A DNA stretch of 29,352 bases from CAYUNA01 sp047629355 (GTDB taxonomy: Bacteria; Bacteroidota; Bacteroidia; Chitinophagales; Saprospiraceae). Positions 18,184 to 24,791 of this stretch are shown here, piece after piece (position 1 is the stretch's first letter; each line of letters starts with the position of its first letter). The notes below the pieces were generated by a model, which searched no databases, was not told where the DNA came from, and saw nothing but the letters and a program-made list of their open reading frames with translations. The position numbers and the translations under genes are program-made. The DNA lies in assembly GCA_047629355.1 (NCBI GenBank), contig JBLHWU010000059.1, positions 1 through 29,352 of the forward strand, written 5' to 3'.

Positions 18184-18191
18184 CAAAATTA
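18184..18191 (-). promoter_or_regulatory. Candidate -7 box for the M16 leader
   Basis: The minus strand reads TAATTTTG, matching TAnnTTTG, with a TTTT block about 16 bases further upstream. The transcript would begin just before the hairpin at 18170-18124. Motif match only. Confidence 0.4.
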
Positions 18192-18337
18192 TTGTTCATC
18201 GAGTAAAAGTCTTTTTGTCTATATCTAATTATTAAACAGGCAAAACTCTATTTGCTGCGAATTTCTTAAAATTCTCTGAAATAAAGGTAAGAAATGGATG
18301 AAGTTAGTATTTTGGCAGACGAAAAAAGAAAATATTT

Positions 18338-18345
18338 TACTTTTG
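18338..18345 (+). promoter_or_regulatory. Candidate -7 box for ribD
   Basis: TACTTTTG followed by C matches TAnnTTTG. A TTTG lies at 18311-18314, a wide but possible -33 spacing. It lies inside the longer reading frame that begins at 18294, and so supports the start at 18360. The gap 18031-18359 holds this box, the M16 leader hairpin and its promoter. Confidence 0.35.
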
Positions 18346-18359
18346 CTCAAAATTTAAAC

Positions 18360-19439
18360 ATGCACATTCACGATAATTTCATCCGCCGCACCTTCCAACT
18401 CGCCCAACTCGGCGCAGGCAGCGTCTCACCCAACCCAATGGTCGGGGCAGTCCTCGTCCACAACGACCGCATCATCGGCGAAGGCTATCACGAATGTTAC
18501 GGACATGCACACGCAGAGGTCAATGCACTCAAAAGTGTCGACGAGAAAGACCAACATTTGATTGATAAATCAACGCTATATGTCTCCCTTGAACCCTGCT
18601 GCATTTTTGGACGAACACCGCCGTGTACCAACCTCATTTTAGAAAATAAAATTCCAAAAGTAGTCATTTCTTGTCTTGATTTGACTCCGAAAGTGGCGGG
18701 CAATGGCGTGAAAATTTTGCGCGATGCAGGCGTTGAAATTGTTTCAGGAATTTTGGAAAAGGAAGGACTTTGGCTAAGCCGTTTTCGACGAACTTTTGTG
18801 ACCAAAGACAGACCACATATTATTTTGAAATTTGCGCAAAGTCAAGATGGATTTCTGGGGAAACCAGGCGAACAAGTTTGGTTAACCAATGCCTATTCCA
18901 AACGCTATGTTCATAAAATCCGTTCCGAAATTGACGCAATATTAATAGGTAGCAATACTGCACGCGTGGATAATCCGCAATTGACCAATCGACTTTATTT
19001 TGGAAAATCGCCATTGCGAATTGTTTTGAATAAAAATAAGGACTTGCCAACCGATTTGAAAATTTTTCAATCCGCAATGCCAACTTGGTGGGTTAATAAA
19101 AAGATTAATGGACAGTTGCCAAATTCTAGTGCCAAACTTATCAAAATCGCCTTTAACGAAATGTTACTGCCCAATTTAATGGGTAAATTACAAGAAGCTA
19201 ACGTCAGCAGCTTAATGATAGAAGGCGGTGCGGCAACTTTACAGCATTTCATCGACGCTAATTTGTGGGACGAAGCCCAAGTTTTGACAGCAAACGTTTT
19301 GATAGACAACGGAATTAAAGCCCCCAGTATATTTGGAGAACTGCAAGAAAAACATGACCTTGGCGGCGATTCATTGTCAATCATTCAGAATATGAATCAG
19401 CCTATTTTACCATACATCAAACGCTCACAAACCATTTGA
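18360..19439 (+). CDS. ribD: Riboflavin biosynthesis bifunctional deaminase/reductase
   Basis: Catalyses two steps of riboflavin synthesis: deamination of the GTP-derived diaminohydroxy-phosphoribosylaminopyrimidine, then NADPH-dependent reduction of its ribose. The N-terminal deaminase carries the zinc site HAE (51-53) and PCCIFGRTPPC (79-89, ligands C80 and C89). The usual family pattern is PCxHxGxTPPC; here the histidine position is isoleucine (I82). The reductase domain starts about 150 (RPHIILKFAQSQDG) and includes MIEGGAATLQHFID. The ATG at 18360 is preferred because RibD normally begins close to the xxMRRALELA-type helix (here NFIRRTFQLAQLG). An in-frame ATG at 18294 would add 22 residues. 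The product is about 359 residues, normal for RibD. No other riboflavin gene is nearby. Confidence 0.92.
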   Translation: MHIHDNFIRRTFQLAQLGAGSVSPNPMVGAVLVHNDRIIGEGYHECYGHAHAEVNALKSVDEKDQHLIDKSTLYVSLEPCCIFGRTPPCTNLILENKIPKVVISCLDLTPKVAGNGVKILRDAGVEIVSGILEKEGLWLSRFRRTFVTKDRPHIILKFAQSQDGFLGKPGEQVWLTNAYSKRYVHKIRSEIDAILIGSNTARVDNPQLTNRLYFGKSPLRIVLNKNKDLPTDLKIFQSAMPTWWVNKKINGQLPNSSAKLIKIAFNEMLLPNLMGKLQEANVSSLMIEGGAATLQHFIDANLWDEAQVLTANVLIDNGIKAPSIFGELQEKHDLGGDSLSIIQNMNQPILPYIKRSQTI

Positions 19440-19557
19440 TTAATAAGAATCAACCGAAATTTTTAAGGTTATCCAAAAATCTATTTGTACTGGTTAAACT
19501 TTTACTAAAATCACCTTTTAGAAACATAATTCTGCGCCTTTACTTGTTGAATAAGCG

Positions 19558-19565
19558 TAACTTTG
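19558..19565 (+). promoter_or_regulatory. Candidate -7 box upstream of the thioredoxin-like gene
   Basis: TAACTTTG followed by CAC matches TAnnTTTG. It would start a transcript near 19572, just ahead of the leader stem-loop at 19573-19620. A second match, TAAATTTG, lies at 19634-19641, five bases before the start codon. Confidence 0.35.
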
Positions 19566-19572
19566 CACTCAG

Positions 19573-19620
19573 GAAATTGGAAAAATCAAGTCATAGAGAA
19601 AGTTGATTTAATTCCAATTC
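19573..19620 (+). promoter_or_regulatory. Leader stem-loop before the thioredoxin-like gene
   Basis: GAAATTGGAAAAATCAA (19573-19589) is an imperfect reverse complement of TTGATTTAATTCCAATTC (19603-19620). It would form in the leader of a transcript starting from the 19558 box. Its function is unknown. Confidence 0.35.
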
Positions 19621-19646
19621 TCTAAACAGAAACTAAATTTGCATAC

Positions 19647-20240
19647 ATGAAAAATGTCGGAATTGCCCTCGGATTTGGCGCGTTAATATTTACAGCACTC
19701 TCTTTTACAAACTCGGTTTCCAAAATGGACTTGGCAACTAAAGACCCCAAAGTACAGTGGATGTCTTTTGAAGAAGCTGTAAAAAAATCGCAGACTGCCC
19801 CGCGTAAAATCATGATTGATTTGTATACAAATTGGTGTGGTTGGTGCAAGCGAATGGATAAAGATACCTTTGAAGACGAGGATGTTGCAAATTATTTGAA
19901 TGAAAATTATTACAACGTAAAATTTGATGCAGAGTACAAAGAAGACATCATCTTTAATGGTCAAACCTATAAATATGTCAAAAACGGGCGACGTGGTTAT
20001 CACGAATTAGCTGCTGAGTTGGCAAATGGTCGTTTGAGTTTCCCAACTACCGTATTTTTGGATGAAAAACAGCGTCTAATTCAGCCATTGCCAGGCTACA
20101 AAGAACCAGATGTTTTTGAGCAAATTATCACCTATTTTGGGGAAGATATGCACAAAAAAATGCCTTGGGAAAAATATCAAAGAACTTATAAAAAAAAGCT
20201 AAATCTGGAGCCCATTGAGGCAACACCTGTGAAAAACTAG
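19647..20240 (+). CDS. Secreted thioredoxin-like protein
   Basis: 197 residues with an N-terminal hydrophobic export segment (about 5-22). The thioredoxin active site CGWC is at 64-67 (YTNWCGWCKRMD). The cis-proline loop is LSFPTTVFLD (P133). An insertion of about 30 residues between strands (DIIFNGQTYKYVKNGRRGY) is typical of the thioredoxin_7/DsbD-gamma-like group. The C-terminal tail is basic (KYQRTYKKKLN). Likely a periplasmic disulfide reductase or isomerase; the partner is unknown. It is alone between ribD and a lipoprotein and is followed by two long palindromes that may end its transcript. Confidence 0.88.
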   Translation: MKNVGIALGFGALIFTALSFTNSVSKMDLATKDPKVQWMSFEEAVKKSQTAPRKIMIDLYTNWCGWCKRMDKDTFEDEDVANYLNENYYNVKFDAEYKEDIIFNGQTYKYVKNGRRGYHELAAELANGRLSFPTTVFLDEKQRLIQPLPGYKEPDVFEQIITYFGEDMHKKMPWEKYQRTYKKKLNLEPIEATPVKN

Positions 20241-20256
20241 CCTTATTTGGAATGTA

Positions 20257-20417
20257 AGTAAAAACGATTCAATAACTTGGGCCATTATGCTTGTCCTTTT
20301 CCCTTCTAAAAAACACAAAAAATAGTTCCGTAACGAAGGCTACGCAACGATTTTTTGAATTCTTTAGAAGAAAAAATTACGGCGCATTATGGTCCAACTT
20401 ATTAAATCGTTTTTACT
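20257..20417. repeat. Long palindrome (copy 2 of the foldback family)
   Basis: 161 bases. The left end AGTAAAAACGATTCAATAAC pairs with the right end read in reverse complement, AGTAAAAACGATTTAATAAG. Pairing continues inward through CCATTATGC and CTTCTAAA...CAAAAAAT to a loop near 20335-20345. No open frame lies within. It abuts copy 3 with a single base between them. The ends share TAAG, CGATT and AATAA with copies 1 and 3. Confidence 0.8.
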
Positions 20418-20418
20418 A

Positions 20419-20561
20419 AGGCGATTCCCAATAATAAATTAAACATTTTATAGTGCCCTTTTTCCATCTAAGAAACCGTAAAAAACCTTGTGTAGTCAAG
20501 CTATACGCGGTTTTTAAAAATTGCTACTCTAAAATGTCCAATTTATTAATAGGAATTGCCT
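20419..20561. repeat. Long palindrome (copy 3 of the foldback family)
   Basis: 143 bases. AGGCGATTCCCAATAATAAA at the left end matches the reverse complement of the right end (AGGCAATTCCTATTAATAAA) with few differences. The pairing reaches ACATTTT and resumes near the centre (AAAAACC with GGTTTTT). Within the left arm, TGCCCTTTTTCCATCTAAG resembles TGTCCTTTTCCCTTCTAA of copy 2, linking the copies. The gap 20241-20646 holds copies 2 and 3 and the promoter box at 20621. Confidence 0.75.
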
Positions 20562-20620
20562 AAAGTAATTTAAAAGTACACTTCACATTCAAAAATCTGC
20601 TTTTCTTCGTGTCATTATTA

Positions 20621-20628
20621 TATATTTG
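20621..20628 (+). promoter_or_regulatory. Candidate -7 box for the lipoprotein gene
   Basis: TATATTTG followed by CCC matches TAnnTTTG, 18 bases before the ATG at 20647. A T-rich block (TTTTC) lies at about -33 spacing. Confidence 0.45.
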
Positions 20629-20646
20629 CCCAAAAACGGCAATTTA

Positions 20647-21150
20647 ATGAAATTTACTTACTGCATTTCCTTTATTATTCTACTATTTTCTTCTTGTTCT
20701 AACGACCAAAATCAGGTAAGGCAAGAGGCAGAAATCTACGCAGATTCTGTTCTGCAAACCACTAATTACCCAAAAGAAATTGTTGGTGACTGGATTTCCA
20801 ATTCCCTAAGAATTGACGTCAATGCAGATTCTGCTTATCAAGTGTACGTTGCCAAAGGCGAATGGGAAAATAAGTTGAATCAACGACCGATTCAAACTAC
20901 TTTTCGACCCAACAACACTTACCAGATTGATTACCTGAGCCTACAGGATTCTCTTTTTGAAAAACGGCAAGGCATTTGGAATATTTTTGGGGATACTTTG
21001 CTACTCATTGAAGACAATGCCAACTATCAGTATGTCATCAAAATGCGCCGTAATTACCTGCAATATCAGGCCCAACTCGATTGGGATAATGATACTGAAA
21101 TTGACGATACTTATACCCAAATTGACCAGAAGGTGATAAAAAGCGACTAA
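20647..21150 (+). CDS. Unrecognised small lipoprotein
   Basis: 167 residues from the ATG at 20647; the frame is open further up only through a TTG inside the promoter box. MKFTYCISFIILLFSSC is a lipoprotein signal, with acylation expected at the second cysteine (C17) and SNDQ following. The mature part is acidic and looks all-beta: GDWISNSLRI, FRPNNTYQIDYLSLQ, RQGIWNIFGDTLLLIE. This alternation recalls small lipocalin-like bacteroidotal lipoproteins, but no family can be named with confidence. It ends in a strongly acidic stretch (DWDNDTEIDDTYTQID). No catalytic residues are evident. The next gene, msrC, is 343 bases away, so co-transcription is doubtful. Confidence 0.75.
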   Translation: MKFTYCISFIILLFSSCSNDQNQVRQEAEIYADSVLQTTNYPKEIVGDWISNSLRIDVNADSAYQVYVAKGEWENKLNQRPIQTTFRPNNTYQIDYLSLQDSLFEKRQGIWNIFGDTLLLIEDNANYQYVIKMRRNYLQYQAQLDWDNDTEIDDTYTQIDQKVIKSD

Positions 21151-21384
21151 TTTATTTGGTAATCCCAGATATTTCAATAATTTTGTAAGAATTTTCGCTA
21201 AAAATCACCTAATTTTTTATTTCCACACTTATTCAGGTTAACCCACTATATCAGCAATCAAGCCTTGCTTGTATTGAACTGACTTCTCAGGACTGAACAT
21301 ACGAGAATGCCCAATATTTTTTCCTTTCTACAAAACGTTTACCTATTTTTTTTGTTAAAATTTAGACTATTAAAAAAGCAAGCA

Positions 21385-21476
21385 TCTCGGATTTTTAATC
21401 CGAGAAGTCTGTCGTTCAGATTTCCAATCCGAATAAAAAAAATCACACAAGCACTACTCGGCTTAAAAATCCGAGT
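21385..21476. repeat. CTCGGATT...AATCCGAG hairpin repeats
   Basis: TCTCGGATT-TTT-AATCCGAGA at 21385-21405 is a perfect hairpin. A decayed copy (CAGATTTCCAATCCGAA) follows at about 21417-21432. A third (ACTCGG...CCGAGT) is at 21456-21476 in reverse orientation. This is the only structure in the gene-free stretch 21151-21493, and it ends 17 bases before msrC. Confidence 0.75.
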
Positions 21477-21493
21477 TACTTAAATTAGAAAAG

Positions 21494-22015
21494 ATGAGCG
21501 CATCTGCTGAAATGCCCTACTTCATCAAACCGTCCAAGAATTTATTGTCGGTAGAAAAAAAAGCTGCTTATGAAACAGCTTTAACTGCGATTGACGCTAA
21601 TTTATTCAATGAAACAGATGATATTTTAAAAATGGTAACGATTAATTGTCTGCTCAAAACTTTTCTATCTTATTATTACTGGGTCGGCTTTTATTTGGTC
21701 AAAAATGGTCGATTGTCCGTTGGTCCATACCAAGGAACCTTGGGCTGCTTGCACATTGAATTTTCTAAAGGTGTCTGTGGGAAAGCTGCAACGACAGGTG
21801 AAACGCAGCTTATCTCCAACGTTCATGAATTAACACAAGGCACGGCGCACATTGCGTGTGACCCTAATTCTCAATCAGAAATTGTTGTTCCCGTTTTTAA
21901 TAAAAATCAACAATTGATAGCGGTTTTTGATGTGGACAGTACCGTGACGAATTCGTTTGATGAGACGGATAAATTTTATTTGGGAAAATTATTAAAAACT
22001 CATTTTTCAATGTAG
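21494..22015 (+). CDS. msrC: Free methionine-(R)-sulfoxide reductase, GAF type
   Basis: Reduces free L-methionine-(R)-sulfoxide in the cytoplasm using thioredoxin. 173 residues form one GAF domain. The three conserved cysteines of the fRMsr (YebR) family are present: C85 in GTLGCLHIEF, C95 in SKGVCGKAATTGE and C122 in AHIACDPNSQSEIVVPV. The start could be M1 or M7 (21512). The stop codon TAG lies inside a copy of the GTAGCGGC repeat (22011-22040), so the protein's last residues border inserted repeat DNA. The flavoprotein gene begins 38 bases later and may share the transcript. Confidence 0.92.
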   Translation: MSASAEMPYFIKPSKNLLSVEKKAAYETALTAIDANLFNETDDILKMVTINCLLKTFLSYYYWVGFYLVKNGRLSVGPYQGTLGCLHIEFSKGVCGKAATTGETQLISNVHELTQGTAHIACDPNSQSEIVVPVFNKNQQLIAVFDVDSTVTNSFDETDKFYLGKLLKTHFSM

Positions 22016-22040
22016 CGGCAACTTTAGTTGCCACTATACA
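22011..22040. repeat. Single GTAGCGGCAACTTTAGTTGCC element
   Basis: TGTAGCGGCAACTTTAGTTG... folds into GGCAACT-TT-AGTTGCC. It is a variant of the arms at 6320-6392, with compensating changes in the stem (GGCGA/TCGCC there, GGCAA/TTGCC here). It overlaps the msrC stop codon. Confidence 0.75.
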
Positions 22041-22053
22041 ACCCTCAATTTTC

Positions 22054-23166
22054 ATGTACGACATCCTCATCATCGGCGGCGGATTGGCAGGATTAACTGC
22101 CAGTATCCATCTTTCTCAAAAAGGCAAAAAAGTCCTTTTGATAGAAAAAAAAAGTTTTCCTCAACACAAGGTCTGCGGCGAATATGTGTCGAACGAAATC
22201 TTACAATATTTACAAAGTCTGGACGCAGACCCTTTGAAGATTGGTGCGAACTCGGTGCAAAAATTTCAACTGTCTGCGCCTTCTGGTAAAATAATCGAGA
22301 CGAAATTACCACTCGGTGGCTTCGGTATTCGGCGCTATGTTTTTGATGAATTTTTATTTGAAAAAGCGAAAGCAAATGGAGTAACTGTTTTTGAAAAAAC
22401 GACCGTGACGGCTATTGATTTTCAAAATGATACTTTCAATATAAAATGTCAGAAAGGCGCAACTTTTCAAGCGAAAGTCGTCTTGGGAAGCTTTGGAAAA
22501 CGGTCAAATTTAGATAAAACACTCAATCGACATTTTTTTTCACAACCAACTGATTATCTTGGTGTTAAACATTTTTTTGAGGGTGATTTCCCAAAAGACT
22601 TAGTGGCTTTGTATAATTTTGACGGTGGTTATTGCGGTGCAATTCAAGTAGAAGATAAAAGTATTAGTGTCGCTTATTTAACCAAGCATCAATATTTAAA
22701 AAAGTACGGCAGTTTGCAAAAGATGGAAGAAGCTTTGTTGTATAAAAATCCCATTTTAAAAAAGCTTTTCACTCAAAACAAGCCACTGTTAGAAAGACCT
22801 CAAACTATCTCCAATGTCTCTTTTCAACACAAAGAAATAGTCCAAAATCACGTCCTCATGATTGGCGACGCAGCGGGGATGATTGCCCCAGTTTGTGGTA
22901 ATGGAATGGCAATGGGCATTCATGGGGCAAAGATAGCTTCGGACTTAGTTTTACAATTTTTAGACGGTCAGATTGATAGAAATGCTTTAGAGCAGAATTT
23001 TGAAAAACAATGGAAAAAAGTATTTGGTAAGCGGGTCTTTTGGGGAAGACAGATTCAAAAATTTATGGGTCAACCGCAACTCTCTGAAATTGCAGTCAAA
23101 ACGCTTCATGTCATGCCTGCTATTCTTCCGACTATTATCAACAGGACGCACGGTAAACCTGTTTAG
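22054..23166 (+). CDS. FAD-dependent oxidoreductase, geranylgeranyl-reductase-like family
   Basis: 370 residues. The N-terminal Rossmann motif is IIGGGLAGLTASIHLSQKG (G8-x-G10-xx-G13), followed by the acidic ribose-binding end of strand 2 (LLIEKK). Then come CGEYVS (41-46) and a second FAD-binding motif, MIGDAAGMIAPVCGNGMAMG (about 269-288). This pattern places it in the geranylgeranyl reductase/halogenase-like branch of flavoproteins. Members reduce isoprenoid chains or oxidise polyketide and pigment intermediates. In Bacteroidota, relatives often accompany lipid or pigment genes, but none are adjacent here, so the substrate is unknown. The ATG at 22054 directly precedes the Rossmann strand. 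Confidence 0.88.
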   Translation: MYDILIIGGGLAGLTASIHLSQKGKKVLLIEKKSFPQHKVCGEYVSNEILQYLQSLDADPLKIGANSVQKFQLSAPSGKIIETKLPLGGFGIRRYVFDEFLFEKAKANGVTVFEKTTVTAIDFQNDTFNIKCQKGATFQAKVVLGSFGKRSNLDKTLNRHFFSQPTDYLGVKHFFEGDFPKDLVALYNFDGGYCGAIQVEDKSISVAYLTKHQYLKKYGSLQKMEEALLYKNPILKKLFTQNKPLLERPQTISNVSFQHKEIVQNHVLMIGDAAGMIAPVCGNGMAMGIHGAKIASDLVLQFLDGQIDRNALEQNFEKQWKKVFGKRVFWGRQIQKFMGQPQLSEIAVKTLHVMPAILPTIINRTHGKPV

Positions 23167-23234
23167 GGAATTGGTCAAAAATAATGGTTCTTTGACAAAT
23201 CCCGTGAAACACAAATTTATTTCTGTTTTCACAG

Positions 23235-23293
23235 AGAGAGTTTGAGGGACAAAAACGGTTTTGTAAAAACTATTTTTGTTCCTCAAACGCTCT
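23235..23293 (+). terminator. TTGAGGGAC-type hairpin after the flavoprotein gene
   Basis: The arms 23235-23255 and 23273-23293 pair over 21 bases with two mismatches, around TTTGAGGGACAAAAA and TTTTTGTTCCTCAAA. It lies about 70 bases past the stop codon and shares its stem sequence with the perfect palindrome at 1-58. Confidence 0.65.
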
Positions 23294-23389
23294 TTGCCAA
23301 AAGCCAACTAAGTAACGGTTTGCAGTACACTTGCTTTTTTTGACAAATGATTTACCATCCAAAAGAAGCAACTCCTGCCAATTCCAACG

Positions 23390-23397
23390 TAAATTTG
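23390..23397 (+). promoter_or_regulatory. Candidate -7 box directly before hemL
   Basis: TAAATTTG followed by CCGC stands four bases before the ATG at 23402. If used as a -7 element, transcription would begin at or within the start codon, giving a leaderless mRNA. No clear -33 TTTG is seen. Confidence 0.35.
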
Positions 23398-23401
23398 CCG
23401 C

Positions 23402-24709
23402 ATGAAATTCAACAACACCATTCCACGCGAAAAATCCGCTAAATTATTTGAGGAAGCAAAAAAATACTTCCCTGGCGGCGTCAATTCTCCAGTCCGAGCA
23501 TTCAAATCGGTATCTGGGCCACCTTTGTTTATTAAAGAAGGTCAAGGCTGCCGCATCACGGACGAGGACGACAATCAATACATTGACTTTTGCTGTTCGT
23601 GGGGACCCTTAATTTTGGGACACAACAACAAAGGCATCCGCGAAAAAATATTAAAAACCGTCGTCAAAGGTACTTCATTTGGAACGCCCAACCGACTCGG
23701 AAATGAGCTTGGAAAGTTGATAATTGAAAACAATCGCTTTATTGAAAAAATGCGCTTTGTATCCTCTGGAACGGAAGCAGTAATGTCTGCGATTCGCTTG
23801 GCGCGTGGCGTGACGGGTAAGGATAAAGTCTTAAAATTTGATGGCTGCTACCACGGTCATGTCGATAGTCTATTGGTGAAAGCGGGTTCAGGTTTGGCGA
23901 CTTTTGGCGTGAGTACTTCGGCAGGAATTCCAGAGAGTTTTGCGAAGGAGACGATTGTAATTCCGTTGAATGACCCTGATGTTTTAGAAGCAACTTTAGC
24001 AGAACATGGACATGATATTGCCTGTATTATTGTCGAGCCAGTTCCAGCGAATAATGGATTGCTTTTGCAAGATAAATCCTTTTTGGAATGCTTGCGTTTA
24101 AAATGTTACAAGCACGGTGTTTTATTGATTTTTGATGAAGTAATTTCTGGTTTCCGTGTCGGCTTTGAAGGTGCTGCGGGACTTTATAATATTCAGCCAG
24201 ATATCATCACTTATGGTAAAATTATCGGTGGTGGAATGCCTGTTGGTGCCTATGCTGCGAGTGCTGAAATCATGAGCCACATTTCGCCAGAAGGTCCTGT
24301 GTATCAAGCCGGTACATTATCTGCAAATCCTGTGGCAATGGCAGCTGGATTGGCAGCAGCGGAGCAATTGATAGCGCCTGATTTCTATAAAAACATGGAA
24401 GCTAAAACGAAAGCTTTTGTCAAATTAATCCTAGATTATTGTGATGATAAAGGTTATGAAGTTTCAATGCCAACTATCGGGTCAATTTTTTGGCTGGCTT
24501 TCACCAAAAAGCGCATTACACGAGCAGATGAAATTGATGTGGCCAGCATGGATAAATTCAAAATTTTGCACCATGAGTTGTTGCAAAATGGTATCTATTT
24601 AGGACCGTCGGGTTATGAAGTGGGCTTTGTTTCGGCAGCGCATCAAGAGTCTGATTTAAAAGAAGCGGCGGGTAAAATTTGTGCGGCGCTGGACGTAGTA
24701 TTTAATTAG
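23402..24709 (+). CDS. hemL: Glutamate-1-semialdehyde 2,1-aminomutase
   Basis: Cytoplasmic PLP enzyme that converts glutamate-1-semialdehyde to 5-aminolevulinate in the C5 pathway of haem synthesis. 435 residues, close to the usual length. Recognisable parts are FPGGVNSPVRAF (23-34), SSGTEAVMSAIRLARG (121-136), GCYHGHVDSLLVKAGSG, the PLP-ring aspartate in FDEVISGFRVG (D245) and the Schiff-base lysine K273 in YGKIIGGGMPVGAY. The start is fixed by the ATG at 23402, four bases after a TAAATTTG box. Other haem genes (hemA, hemB) are absent from the window. It converges with the Hsp70 gene across an 82-base gap that is almost entirely a hairpin repeat. Confidence 0.97.
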   Translation: MKFNNTIPREKSAKLFEEAKKYFPGGVNSPVRAFKSVSGPPLFIKEGQGCRITDEDDNQYIDFCCSWGPLILGHNNKGIREKILKTVVKGTSFGTPNRLGNELGKLIIENNRFIEKMRFVSSGTEAVMSAIRLARGVTGKDKVLKFDGCYHGHVDSLLVKAGSGLATFGVSTSAGIPESFAKETIVIPLNDPDVLEATLAEHGHDIACIIVEPVPANNGLLLQDKSFLECLRLKCYKHGVLLIFDEVISGFRVGFEGAAGLYNIQPDIITYGKIIGGGMPVGAYAASAEIMSHISPEGPVYQAGTLSANPVAMAAGLAAAEQLIAPDFYKNMEAKTKAFVKLILDYCDDKGYEVSMPTIGSIFWLAFTKKRITRADEIDVASMDKFKILHHELLQNGIYLGPSGYEVGFVSAAHQESDLKEAAGKICAALDVVFN

Positions 24710-24788
24710 TTTTGTCATTCCGACCGAAATGAAGGAATCTAGCGTGATGATTACGTCAGATTCCTCCACTTCGGTCGGAATGACAAAA
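24710..24788. terminator. GTCATTCCGACCGAA repeat acting as bidirectional terminator
   Basis: The arms 24710-24740 and 24758-24788 pair over 31 bases with two mismatches, ending in TTTTGTCATTCC and GGAATGACAAAA. Loop bases GCGT/ACGT extend the pairing. It fills the gap between the converging hemL and Hsp70 genes, with T-runs on both sides. Elements of this sequence (GTCATTCCGACCGAAG...GGAATCT) are frequent in Bacteroidota. Confidence 0.85.
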
Positions 24789-24791
24789 GGA

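Noticed and set aside
23000..23245. Open frame running past the flavoprotein gene
   Set aside because: Mostly an out-of-frame shadow of the flavoprotein gene; it ends inside the terminator hairpin.
22054..24709. Tetrapyrrole or chlorophyll-type cluster (geranylgeranyl-reductase-like gene beside hemL)
   Set aside because: A terminator hairpin and a separate promoter box lie between them, and no other pigment genes are present; adjacency looks accidental.
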